The notes under the pieces: model-generated
What the model saw: the letters and a program-made list of their open reading frames with translations, nothing else
What the model was told of the DNA's origin: nothing
Database searches by the model: none
Shown here: piece after piece, positions 28,209 through 38,087 of the stretch
How positions within the stretch are numbered: the first letter of the stretch is position 1
How the letters are laid out: each line of letters begins with the position of its first letter
DNA from: Candidatus Butyricicoccus avistercoris
GTDB taxonomy: Bacteria; Bacillota; Clostridia; Oscillospirales; Butyricicoccaceae
Direction: 5' to 3'
Assembly: GCA_019113005.1 (NCBI GenBank)
Contig: DXIE01000036.1
Coordinates: 1-52,554, forward strand
DNA: 52,554 bases
Position numbers and translations under genes: made by a program

Positions 28209-31200
28209 TTATTCTTTTTCTTCTATCGCACTATATTTATCAATAACCTTTGTTGATAGCTCAAGCGGAGTTTCTTTCTGGTTAATTCTAATAGATAAAT
28301 AAGGGTTACTTCCCGCATTTAATAAAAGTCTGCCCTTAAATTCGTCATCACCACATAAATATGACATTTTCATAATATCAGGCTTGGTAAAACTAAAAAT
28401 CAGCCTATCTTTCTGCTGACGTATTTCAGATACCCCCGCTTTAGATGCCTTAGACCTTAAAAGTGCAATATCAAGGAGTGCAACCGCCTCATTTGGTGGT
28501 TCACCATATCTATCAATAAGCTCATCAAGTATATCAGAATATGAGTCTTTAGAGCGAATTAGAGCAATTCTTCTGTATAAGTCCACACGTTGACCAGCAT
28601 CAGGCACATAATCATTAGGCAAATTTGCCGACACAGTTAAATCAGCTAAACATTCGGTGCGAACCTTTGGAGTTTCTCCTCTTTCCTCTAAAACAGCCTC
28701 CTCAAGCAGTTTTAAATATAAGTCATAACCAACACTCATCATATGACCTGATTGTTCAGGACCTAATATATTGCCCGCTCCACGAATTTCAAGGTCACGC
28801 ATAGCGATTTTAAAACCAGAGCCAAACTCAGCAAATTCTCTAACAGCGGATAAACGCTTTTGAGAAATCTCGCTTAATATTTTTCCTTTGCGGTATGTTA
28901 AATAAGCAAATGCACGCCTTGATGAGCGACCAACACGACCTCTAATCTGATGAAGTTGAGCAAGTCCCATATGGTCAGCATTTTCTATAATAAGCGTGTT
29001 GGCGTTTGCGATATCTATACCAGTTTCAATGATTGTTGTACATACAAGAATATCAATCTCACCATCAGCCATTTTGGTCATGGTGTTTGTTAGTTCACGT
29101 TGACTTATTTTACCATGAACAATACCAATTACGCTGTCTGGCAGTTTACGTTGAATATAGGCAGCTGTCTCCTGTATATCTTCGACTATATTGTGCAAAT
29201 AGTAAACTTGACCACCTCTTGCAAGCTCTCTGCGTATAGCGTCAAACACAACAGGCTCATTATATTCTAATACATAAGTTTGTACTGGGTGACGGTCGTG
29301 AGGTGGTTCTTCAATAGCCGACATATCACGAATACCAGACAAAGCCATATTAAGCGTTCTAGGTATAGGAGTCGCTGACAGAGTAAGTGTGTCAACCTGT
29401 TTACTTATCTCCTTTAGTTTTTCCTTATGAGACACACCGAAACGTTGTTCTTCATCTATTACAAGTAAACCCAAATCCTTAAACTTGATATTCTTGTTAA
29501 ATAGCTTGTGTGTGCCTATAATTAAATCAATCATACCACTTTCAAGCTGTTCTAAAATCTTTTTTTGTTCGCTTGCGGTTTTATAGCGTGAAATAAGCTC
29601 TATTTTAATAGGATAACCCGCAAAACGGTTTTGAGCAGTTAAAAAATGCTGACGAGCAAGCACAGTTGTAGGCACAAGAATAGCCGCCTGTTTACCTGCC
29701 AGTATACACTTCATAACCGCACGAAGTGCAACTTCTGTTTTACCGAAACCAACATCACCGCATAGCAGTCTGTCCATAGGTCTTTCGGATTCCATATCCG
29801 ACTTTATTTCCTCAATACATTTTAACTGGTCGTCAGTTTCTTCATAAGGGAAAGATTGTTCAAATTCAGCTTGCCATGCATCATCTCTAGGGAATGCAAA
29901 ACCTTTTTGTCTTGCACGTTCAGCATATAGCTTAATAAGTCCCGCCGCAAGGTCTTTAGCAGCAGCTTTTGCCTTACTTTTAGCCTTTGCCCAATCTGTT
30001 CCACCAAGTTTATTAAGCTTAGTACGCTCAGAATTTTGACCGCTGCCGATATATTTGGAAATCAAATCAAGGTTTGTTGCTGGAACATAAAGAAAATCTG
30101 TACCCGCAAAAGCGATTTTTACATAATCACGTTCTGCTCCATCGACTTTCATTCTTTCCATGCCGACAAAACGACCGATACCATGGTTTTCATGTACGAC
30201 TAAATCACCAATATTAAGGTCTGTATAACTTTTAACTCTGTCACGATTAGATTTTTTAGCAGCCTTTTTAGCTCTCCTTGCAACAAGTTGACCTTCGGTT
30301 AAAACAGTCAGTTTGCTTTGAGACAAATCAAAACCCGCACTTATTGTGCCTTGTCTTATTATAACCTCACCTTGTTTTGGCATTTTATCTGCTATTTTAG
30401 CAGTTATATTATGGTCTTCAAGAATTTGACGCATATTTTCACATCTTAGATGTGAACCGCATAAAACAACTACTCCTCTGCCGTCATTTATGTAAGAGGA
30501 AATATCGCTTGCCGCCATATCAAGCTGACCGCCATAAGCATTCATTTGAGGGATAGTAAAATTCAAAAGAGCTTTAGGTTCAAGCTCAGATACAGTATTT
30601 AAAAATGAGTCAAGTCTAATAACAGAAAATTTATTTATGTTATCAGCAAGTTCTATAAACGATAAGCAGTAACCGCTAGATGGCGGAAGTTCTCCACGCT
30701 CTATGAGTGATTCGATATCATTTTGTATACGAATGTCAAAGCCTTTTGAGCTTTCACGCATATGAGCGGTGTCGTCAATAAGAATTATTGTATCCTTAGG
30801 CAGATAATCAAGAGCTGTTGCTGGTTTTTTATAAATGAGTGGTAAATATTTATCAGCAGCAGCAAGTGTTTTGTTTTGGTATAAAAGCTCAATATCACGC
30901 TGTAAATTTTGCTCTAAAAGCGGGTGTTTACGGCTACGATTTCGACAAATCATAGTAAGCTCTTTACATAGGCCATCTATACCACCCTCAGCCATATCTG
31001 GCAGTGTTTCAGCACAAGGTAGACATAATATGCTTGATATTTTCGCACCTCTACGCTGAGAACCAATATCAAAATAAGTTATTGAGTCTATCTCATCGCC
31101 CCAAAACTCAATACGAACTGGCACTTTTTCTTGAGGTGGGAATATATCCAAAATACCACCTCTTATAGAAAACTGTCCTGCACCCTCAACCTGAACCGAA

Positions 31201-31685
31201 CGCCTATAACCAGATGTAATAAGTTTCTCGCTTATATCATCTAAATTGTGATTATCACCTTCACTGAGTGTCAATGCAGCATTTTTAAGTGTTTCAGGAG
31301 GTATTGTAAACTGACTTATAGCATTTGTCGAAGAAACAATAAGTTTTTTACCCTCTATAAGTCCCCAAAGAGCCGATATTCTGGCTTGGTCATATTGGTG
31401 TGAGGAAGATTCAACATCAAGCATAACAAAATCACGCTCAGGAACATTTAAAACTTCTTTTTCGGTAAAAGCTGCAAGGTCATCACTTAAACGCTTTGCA
31501 GCCGCTTGTTCATCGCTTAAAATAAGCACTGGCCTACTTGTTTCGATATGTAAGGCGGCTGCAAGTTGAGCTTTACTTACAGGCGGTAAACCCATTGTTA
31601 ATATGGGTGTGCTGTTTGATTTAAGAGAATTAAATAACTGTTTGTATTCTTTTGTATCTGAAATACTAAGAGTAATGTCTTGCAT
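28209..31685 (-). CDS. mfd: Transcription-repair coupling factor
   Basis: A 1158-residue SF2 translocase that removes stalled RNA polymerase and recruits UvrA. The N-terminal third is the UvrB-homology module; the RNAP-interaction domain is DLVVHENHGIGRFVGMER onward; the motor has Walker A LLCGDVGFGKTEVALRA, DEEQRFG and TLSATPIPRTLNMAL; and GAGNILGPEQSGHM plus a C-terminal UvrA-binding region follow. The ATG at 31685 has AGGTGA upstream; the longer ORF from a GTG 39 bases earlier has no binding site. It lies downstream of nifU with two hairpins between, so it is probably its own unit. Confidence 0.96.
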   Translation of the reverse strand: MQDITLSISDTKEYKQLFNSLKSNSTPILTMGLPPVSKAQLAAALHIETSRPVLILSDEQAAAKRLSDDLAAFTEKEVLNVPERDFVMLDVESSSHQYDQARISALWGLIEGKKLIVSSTNAISQFTIPPETLKNAALTLSEGDNHNLDDISEKLITSGYRRSVQVEGAGQFSIRGGILDIFPPQEKVPVRIEFWGDEIDSITYFDIGSQRRGAKISSILCLPCAETLPDMAEGGIDGLCKELTMICRNRSRKHPLLEQNLQRDIELLYQNKTLAAADKYLPLIYKKPATALDYLPKDTIILIDDTAHMRESSKGFDIRIQNDIESLIERGELPPSSGYCLSFIELADNINKFSVIRLDSFLNTVSELEPKALLNFTIPQMNAYGGQLDMAASDISSYINDGRGVVVLCGSHLRCENMRQILEDHNITAKIADKMPKQGEVIIRQGTISAGFDLSQSKLTVLTEGQLVARRAKKAAKKSNRDRVKSYTDLNIGDLVVHENHGIGRFVGMERMKVDGAERDYVKIAFAGTDFLYVPATNLDLISKYIGSGQNSERTKLNKLGGTDWAKAKSKAKAAAKDLAAGLIKLYAERARQKGFAFPRDDAWQAEFEQSFPYEETDDQLKCIEEIKSDMESERPMDRLLCGDVGFGKTEVALRAVMKCILAGKQAAILVPTTVLARQHFLTAQNRFAGYPIKIELISRYKTASEQKKILEQLESGMIDLIIGTHKLFNKNIKFKDLGLLVIDEEQRFGVSHKEKLKEISKQVDTLTLSATPIPRTLNMALSGIRDMSAIEEPPHDRHPVQTYVLEYNEPVVFDAIRRELARGGQVYYLHNIVEDIQETAAYIQRKLPDSVIGIVHGKISQRELTNTMTKMADGEIDILVCTTIIETGIDIANANTLIIENADHMGLAQLHQIRGRVGRSSRRAFAYLTYRKGKILSEISQKRLSAVREFAEFGSGFKIAMRDLEIRGAGNILGPEQSGHMMSVGYDLYLKLLEEAVLEERGETPKVRTECLADLTVSANLPNDYVPDAGQRVDLYRRIALIRSKDSYSDILDELIDRYGEPPNEAVALLDIALLRSKASKAGVSEIRQQKDRLIFSFTKPDIMKMSYLCGDDEFKGRLLLNAGSNPYLSIRINQKETPLELSTKVIDKYSAIEEKE

Positions 31686-31727
31686 TGAGTTATTTTCACC
31701 TGCCTTTAAAAATAATCTTAACACTAA

Positions 31728-31745
31728 GCCTATAAAAATATAGGC
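31728..31745 (-). other. Short inverted repeat upstream of mfd
   Basis: A perfect 7-bp inverted repeat (GCCTATA / TATAGGC) with a 4-base loop, right after the nifU terminator. It could be part of the mfd leader or an operator. Confidence 0.35.
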
Positions 31746-31749
31746 ATAA

Positions 31750-31777
31750 AAGGGCAGATTTTTTAAAACCTGCCCTT
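31750..31777 (-). terminator. Terminator of nifS-nifU
   Basis: An 8-bp GC-rich stem (AAGGGCAG / CTGCCCTT) with a 12-base loop, followed by TTATG on the minus strand, 23 bases after the nifU stop. Confidence 0.65.
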
Positions 31778-31800
31778 AAATTTTGATTATAAACTTTTTC

Positions 31801-32244
31801 TTAGTGATGGTCACAATGACAGTTTGCACAATCAGCTGTGCAGCCTAAAATTGGCTCTGGGTCTTTGCCCATCTTGCGATAGTAGTCAGCGATTGCAGAG
31901 CGTAAAGCCTCCTCAGCCAGTACAGAGCAATGCATCTTCACTGGTGGCAGACCATCAAGAGCTTCAGCAACAGCCTTATTAGTTAGCTTTAAAGCCTCCT
32001 CGATTGTCTTGCCCTTTACCATTTCGGTAGCCATAGAGCTTGTAGCGATAGCAGCACCACAGCCAAAGGTTTTAAACTTAACGTCCTCAATAACGCCATC
32101 ATCAGAAACCTTTAGGTAAATTTTCATAATATCGCCGCACTTAGCGTTGCCTACTTCGCCAACACCGTCAGCGTCTGGGATTTCACCAACATTACGAGGG
32201 TTAGAAAAATGGTCATAGACCTTTTCGCTGTATTCCATAGCCAT
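31801..32244 (-). CDS. nifU: Fe-S cluster assembly scaffold protein, NifU/IscU type
   Basis: A 147-residue scaffold on which [Fe-S] clusters are built. The three cluster-ligand Cys lie in GNAKCGDIMK, KTFGCGAAIA and KMHCSVLAEEA; the Asp after the first Cys is the usual exchange residue. The C-terminus has an additional Cys/His-rich tail, GCTADCANCHCDHH, beyond the scaffold fold. I start at ATGGCTATG at 32244, after AAAGGAG; an in-frame TTG 9 bases earlier is less likely. It follows nifS by 42 bases in a two-gene operon typical of Clostridia that lack a full isc set. Confidence 0.93.
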   Translation of the reverse strand: MAMEYSEKVYDHFSNPRNVGEIPDADGVGEVGNAKCGDIMKIYLKVSDDGVIEDVKFKTFGCGAAIATSSMATEMVKGKTIEEALKLTNKAVAEALDGLPPVKMHCSVLAEEALRSAIADYYRKMGKDPEPILGCTADCANCHCDHH

Positions 32245-32286
32245 AATAAACAATCTCCTTTATGAGTAAAAAATCAAGATAATATT

Positions 32287-33501
32287 TTAGTGAGAGTGAA
32301 GTTCACTAGCTGCTGTAAGATTTGGCTTACCATTTTCCCAAACAGGACTCATTTCACGCAGACCAGCGACAACTTCGGTTACTTTTTCAATTAGATAATC
32401 AACATCTTCCTCAGTGTTTTGCTCGCCAAGGGTTAAACGCAGAGAACCATGAGCAATTTCATGAGGTAAACCGATAGACATTAACACATGGGAAGGGTCA
32501 AGAGAACCAGTTGAGCAAGCAGAACCAGTTGAACCACAGATACCAGCAAAATCTAGTCTTAAAATTAAGCCTTCGCCCTCGATTGCCTCAAATACAAAGG
32601 AAGCAGTACCTGGAAGACGGTTTTCTGGGTCGCCAGTAAAGTGAGTATAAGGCACATTTTCCATAATACCCTTAACCAGCTTGTCTGTTAAGCCCTTTAC
32701 ATAGCTCATCTTTTCATCTAGATTTGCACCGCAAGCGTCTGTGATAGCTTGACCTAAGCCAACCATACCCGCTACATTTTCAGTGCCAGAGCAAAGACCC
32801 TTTTCTTGACCACCGCCATAAACAAGTGGTTTAAGTGCAATACCCTTACGGCAATATAAAGCACCAATACCCTTAGGGCCTCTAAACTTATGTGCAGAAA
32901 GACTTAGCATGTCAATGCCCATTTCTTGAACGTCAATATGCATATGACCAACAGCCTGAACAGCATCAGTGTGGAACACAGCACCATGAGCATGAGCGAT
33001 TTCAGCAATCTCACGAATAGGCTGAATTGTGCCTATTTCGTTGTTGGCTGCCATAATAGTGACTAAAGCGGTGTTATCGGAGATAACGCTCTTTAACTGC
33101 TCAAGGTCAACTCTACCAAGATTATCAACATTTAAATAAGTTACAGTAAAGCCTTCCTTTTCAAGAGCCTCACAAGTGTATAAAACCGCATGATGCTCAA
33201 TGCGAGAAGTGATTATATGAGTTCTACCCTTAGCAGACAAGCCCTTCATAAAACCAGTGATAGCAAGGTTATCAGCTTGAGAACCACCACCAGTAAAAAT
33301 AATTTCTGATGGGTCAGCCGCATTAATAGCAGCAGCGACTTGCTTTCTAGCGTTTTGCATAGCCTGACGGGCTTTATTGCCAAATCTATAAAGAGAAGAT
33401 GGATTACCATAATTCTCTGTTAAAAATGGCTGCATTGCATTATATACAGTTTTGGACATAGGGGTTGTAGCCGCATTGTCCGCATAAACGAAACGTGACA
33501 T
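32287..33501 (-). CDS. nifS: Cysteine desulfurase NifS
   Basis: A 404-residue PLP enzyme that takes sulfur from cysteine to NifU. FVYADNAATTPMS opens it, the PLP lysine is in SLSAHKFRGPKG, and the catalytic Cys is in the loop GSTGSACSTGSLDPSHVL, the NifS/IscS class I pattern. Start: ATG after AAGGAGGCGACATAATAA. No iscR-type regulator gene is adjacent. It is the first gene of the nifS-nifU pair, with a predicted promoter in the 245-base gap behind it. Confidence 0.95.
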   Translation of the reverse strand: MSRFVYADNAATTPMSKTVYNAMQPFLTENYGNPSSLYRFGNKARQAMQNARKQVAAAINAADPSEIIFTGGGSQADNLAITGFMKGLSAKGRTHIITSRIEHHAVLYTCEALEKEGFTVTYLNVDNLGRVDLEQLKSVISDNTALVTIMAANNEIGTIQPIREIAEIAHAHGAVFHTDAVQAVGHMHIDVQEMGIDMLSLSAHKFRGPKGIGALYCRKGIALKPLVYGGGQEKGLCSGTENVAGMVGLGQAITDACGANLDEKMSYVKGLTDKLVKGIMENVPYTHFTGDPENRLPGTASFVFEAIEGEGLILRLDFAGICGSTGSACSTGSLDPSHVLMSIGLPHEIAHGSLRLTLGEQNTEEDVDYLIEKVTEVVAGLREMSPVWENGKPNLTAASELHSH

Positions 33502-33543
33502 TTATTATGTCGCCTCCTTGTGGCGTATCATTTGTTTTTCTTT

Positions 33544-33573
33544 AATATACACCTAAATGGTATGATATTGCAA
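33544..33573 (-). promoter_or_regulatory. nifS-nifU promoter
   Basis: Minus strand -35 TTGCAA (33568-33573), 18-base spacer, -10 TATATT (33544-33549), 43 bases before nifS. The spacer holds ATACACCTAAATGGTAT (plus-strand reading), an imperfect dyad that could bind a regulator. Confidence 0.5.
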
Positions 33574-33706
33574 GCTAAATTAAATATAAATTTTTTTATT
33601 TTAACTAGCTTATTTTCGGCATGTTTATTTATAGTATGCCATATAGAATTAAGTTTACTACAAAAGTATAAAAAATGCAATCTTTACGGCACAAACAAAT
33701 ATAAAA

Positions 33707-33736
33707 AAGTGATGGGTTTATTTAAACTCATCACTT
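33707..33736 (-). terminator. Terminator of pyrG and of the nitrogen operon
   Basis: A 14-bp stem with one mismatched or G-U pair (33707-33720 / 33723-33736), followed by TTTTTTATA on the minus strand, 11 bases after the pyrG stop. No terminator was seen between the ANTAR gene and pyrG, so this may end the whole GOGAT operon. Confidence 0.8.
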
Positions 33737-33746
33737 AAAATAGCAC

Positions 33747-35363
<1,617 letters not shown>

Positions 35364-35370
35364 TCATTTT

Positions 35371-35946
35371 TCATTCTTTTGAATGGATACCAATAAGCTC
35401 ATTTGCAACATCACGTTTGGTTTGTCTGGTATCCATAGCACGTTTTTCAATATAAGCGTGTGCTTCTGGCTCGGTCATTTTACAGCACTCAATAAGCACA
35501 CATTTTGCACGATTTATAATGCTTTGGTCTTTGAGTTTTATGCGAATTTTTCTATTTTCCGCCTCAAGACTATGAATTTTACGATATATAGCAAGTGTAT
35601 GACGTATAGAAAGTGAAAGCCTAATAGGTGAAAGCGGTTTAGGAAGTACAATAACGCCATCATCTATAACGCTGTCTGAAACATCTTCAAATATATCCGA
35701 TTTTACAAGAAGTAATACACCCATTCCAGACTGTTCAGCTATAAACTGTGCAAGTTCTGCACCAAATTCATCTGAAAGAGGTGCATTTATAATAATAAGT
35801 GAATAATCAGTCTCTGCAATTTTTCGCCTTACATCTTTGCCATTTGACAACCATACACTTGAAATCTTGGAGTAACAACTAGCGATAGCCTTTTTAAGTG
35901 CAATATAACTTTTTTCAGTAGCTGTTACAATAAGTATCTGCTCCAT
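35371..35946 (-). CDS. ANTAR RNA-binding antitermination regulator with pseudo-receiver
   Basis: A 191-residue protein with a receiver-like N-terminal half (1-120) and a C-terminal ANTAR domain (about 125-185: RIKLKDQSIINRAKCVLIEC, then TEPEAHAYIEKRAMDTRQTK). The linking coiled-coil helix (YRKIHSLEAENRKIR) is typical. The receiver lacks the acidic pair of strand 1 (ILIVTATE) and has Asn 54 where the phosphorylated Asp should be (IIINAPL), though the Lys of LPKPL is kept. ANTAR proteins bind paired hexaloop hairpins and prevent termination. Candidate targets lie in the glnN, GOGAT and amt leaders. It resembles NitR of clostridial glnA loci. The start has AAGGGGG upstream; the gene sits between glnA and pyrG. 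Confidence 0.9.
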   Translation of the reverse strand: MEQILIVTATEKSYIALKKAIASCYSKISSVWLSNGKDVRRKIAETDYSLIIINAPLSDEFGAELAQFIAEQSGMGVLLLVKSDIFEDVSDSVIDDGVIVLPKPLSPIRLSLSIRHTLAIYRKIHSLEAENRKIRIKLKDQSIINRAKCVLIECCKMTEPEAHAYIEKRAMDTRQTKRDVANELIGIHSKE

Positions 35947-36012
35947 AAACAATCCCCCTTGGAAATTACTATAAGAGCATAAAAAATGAAAAAGATTCTC
36001 CCCTAATAAAAC

Positions 36013-37332
36013 TTAGTATCTTTCAAAATATAGTTTATATGCAGCAGAATGTGGAGAATGATACTGAGAATATTGACTACATTCTTGACGTTTTGCCGCA
36101 AGATAATTTTCAAGTGTACGGCTAGGGATAATATTTTTAATAAAATCGCTGTTTTCAGCCGCAGTTATTGCCTCATCTAATGAGCTAGGCAGTGCATCAT
36201 AATTATTTAAAACCTCTCTATCAGCTGTAAACAGATTTATATTACAAGGCTCAGGCAGTTTCATTTTCTTTTCAACGCCATCAAGCCCTGCATGAAGAAG
36301 TAAAGTAAAAGCAAGATAAGGGTTTAAAGTGCCATCAGATGCACGATATTCCATTCTTCTATGAATACCACTAGCTGCTGGTATGCGAATGAGTGGTGAA
36401 CGGTTTTGATGTGACCAAGTTATATATCTTGGTGCTTCAAATTCACCCATTCTCTCATAAGAGTTTACAAGCGGATTAAAGAATAAATTCATTTCCTTTG
36501 CATGAGCTAAAACACCTGCAATAAAAGACTCAGCAGTTTCAGAATGTGATACGTTAGGGTCACAGAAAATATTTTTGCCATTTCTAAAAAGTGAAAGGTT
36601 TACATGAAGTCCACTTCCTGCCTCACCTGCAAGTGGCTTAGGTAAGAAAGAGGCAAACAAACCGCTAGAATTTGCAATAGTCTTAACAACCCATTTAAAA
36701 GTAATCATATTGTCAGCCGCTTGCAAAGCACCAGAATATTTAAAATCAATCTCATTTTGCCCTGGACCTTGTTCATGGTGAGATGCCTCTGGCTGAATAC
36801 CCATTTCTTCAAGAGTCATACAAATTTGTCTGCGTACATTTTCGCCTCTGTCAAGCGGTGCAACATCAAAATAAGATGCATTATCATAAGGAATACGGGT
36901 AGGTGTACCGCTTTCGTCAAGCTCAAACAAATAAAATTCACATTCTGTTCCGAGCATACAGGTTAGATTTTTTTCACTTAATTTATTAACCGCCTGTCTT
37001 AACATTTGTCTGCCATCGCCCTCAAACGCACGACCATCTGGGTAACGAATGTCACAGAAAAAACGTACAACTCTACCAGTTGAAGGACGCCATGGCAGAA
37101 CGCAAAGAGTTGTAGGGTCTGGGAATAATAATAAATCTGATGACTCAACCTTCATAAACCCTGCAAGTGCAGACGCATCAAAGCAAATGCCGTCAGAAAA
37201 AGCTCTCATAAGCTCATTTGGAAGAATAGATATATTTTTCTGCATTCCAAAAATATCACAAAATGCAAGACGTATAAATTTTACGTCATTATCTTCAATA
37301 AACTCCAAAACATCGCTAATTGATGTACTCAT
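36013..37332 (-). CDS. glnA: Glutamine synthetase, type I-like
   Basis: A 439-residue enzyme of the glutamine synthetase type I family, condensing ammonia and glutamate with ATP. SISDVLEFIEDNDVKFIRL opens the beta-grasp domain; GTECEFYLFE, the HHEQGPGQNEIDF metal-binding segment, GSGLHVNLSLF and NRSPLIRIPA are active-site elements, and RMEYRASDGTLNPYLA follows. There is no NLYDLPPEE-type adenylylation site. The chosen ATG has TGGAGG upstream; an in-frame ATG 24 bases earlier overlaps the preceding gene. It is embedded in the GOGAT operon, 16 bases after the GXGXG gene and 66 bases before the ANTAR gene. Confidence 0.93.
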   Translation of the reverse strand: MSTSISDVLEFIEDNDVKFIRLAFCDIFGMQKNISILPNELMRAFSDGICFDASALAGFMKVESSDLLLFPDPTTLCVLPWRPSTGRVVRFFCDIRYPDGRAFEGDGRQMLRQAVNKLSEKNLTCMLGTECEFYLFELDESGTPTRIPYDNASYFDVAPLDRGENVRRQICMTLEEMGIQPEASHHEQGPGQNEIDFKYSGALQAADNMITFKWVVKTIANSSGLFASFLPKPLAGEAGSGLHVNLSLFRNGKNIFCDPNVSHSETAESFIAGVLAHAKEMNLFFNPLVNSYERMGEFEAPRYITWSHQNRSPLIRIPAASGIHRRMEYRASDGTLNPYLAFTLLLHAGLDGVEKKMKLPEPCNINLFTADREVLNNYDALPSSLDEAITAAENSDFIKNIIPSRTLENYLAAKRQECSQYSQYHSPHSAAYKLYFERY

Positions 37333-37348
37333 ATACAAACCTCCAGTT

Positions 37349-38071
37349 TTATTCAAACGTATATAACTGGTTATAACCCGAATTAGGGTTTGGAGTCAAT
37401 ACATAAAAACGGTTTGAAAGAATTTCTTTTACATTTCCTCCAAAATATTTACAATAGTCCTCAATATGCGGTGTAAGCTCCTGTTTGTCTTGTTCGGTCA
37501 TTTCACTAACTAAAACTTGCTCTGGCAATCCTTCTGGTTTTTCATCACATCTTAAAATGATTTTTCCTCCATGCATACCAGTTCCGCAGAAATAACTGCA
37601 AGGCATTTTTCCCTCTGCACCATTTCCAAGTATTGCAATTAGTCCACCTGCAAGATATTCACCTAAAAACGAACCCGCTTTACCGCCGACAATCAGCACT
37701 GGAAATTTATCCATATAGGCTTTCATATGAATACCTGCACGATAACCGACATCGCCCTCGATAAAAATTCTGCCGCCACGCATACCATAACCGCATGCGT
37801 CGCCACAGTTACCATGGATAATAATTTCACCTGAGTTCATAGTATCGCCTACCGCCTCTTGACAGTTGCCAAAAACCTCAATGGTAGAGCCATTGTTATA
37901 TTGCCCCAAGCCATTTCCCGCAGTGCCATATAATTTAAAATTTTTATCCGATGTAGCACATCCTATATATCTTTGACCATAAAGCTCTTTAATAGTTATA
38001 TCTCTATCATCACAATTTCTTATTTTGTTTTGGAGTTCTTGATAATAAATAGTATTTGCAATAAATTCCAT
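37349..38071 (-). CDS. Glutamate synthase GXGXG-domain subunit (split GltB)
   Basis: A 240-residue protein made of the beta-helical GXGXG domain that is the C-terminal part of GltB in Bacteria but a separate subunit in archaeal-type glutamate synthases. The Gly-rich turns are obvious: YGTAGNGLGQY, EAVGDTMNSGEI, GNCGDACGYGMRGGRIFIEG, GKAGSFLGEYLAGG and FCGTGMHGGKI. It has a structural role, holding the ammonia channel between the amidotransferase and FMN domains. Start: ATG with GGGAGG upstream. It lies 16 bases after the FMN subunit gene and before glnA. Confidence 0.88.
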   Translation of the reverse strand: MEFIANTIYYQELQNKIRNCDDRDITIKELYGQRYIGCATSDKNFKLYGTAGNGLGQYNNGSTIEVFGNCQEAVGDTMNSGEIIIHGNCGDACGYGMRGGRIFIEGDVGYRAGIHMKAYMDKFPVLIVGGKAGSFLGEYLAGGLIAILGNGAEGKMPCSYFCGTGMHGGKIILRCDEKPEGLPEQVLVSEMTEQDKQELTPHIEDYCKYFGGNVKEILSNRFYVLTPNPNSGYNQLYTFE

Positions 38072-38087
38072 GTCTTATCCTCCCTAC

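Noticed and set aside
28143-31724. Longer mfd from the GTG at 31724
   Set aside because: No ribosome binding site; AGGTGA lies correctly before the ATG at 31685.
33544-33573. IscR-binding site in the nifS promoter
   Set aside because: The spacer dyad is imperfect (only four outer pairs fit), and no iscR gene is nearby, so I list the promoter only.
33520-33738. 72-codon plus-strand ORF between nifS and pyrG
   Set aside because: It lies over the nifS promoter and the pyrG terminator, has no ribosome binding site and a composition typical of random A/T-rich sequence.
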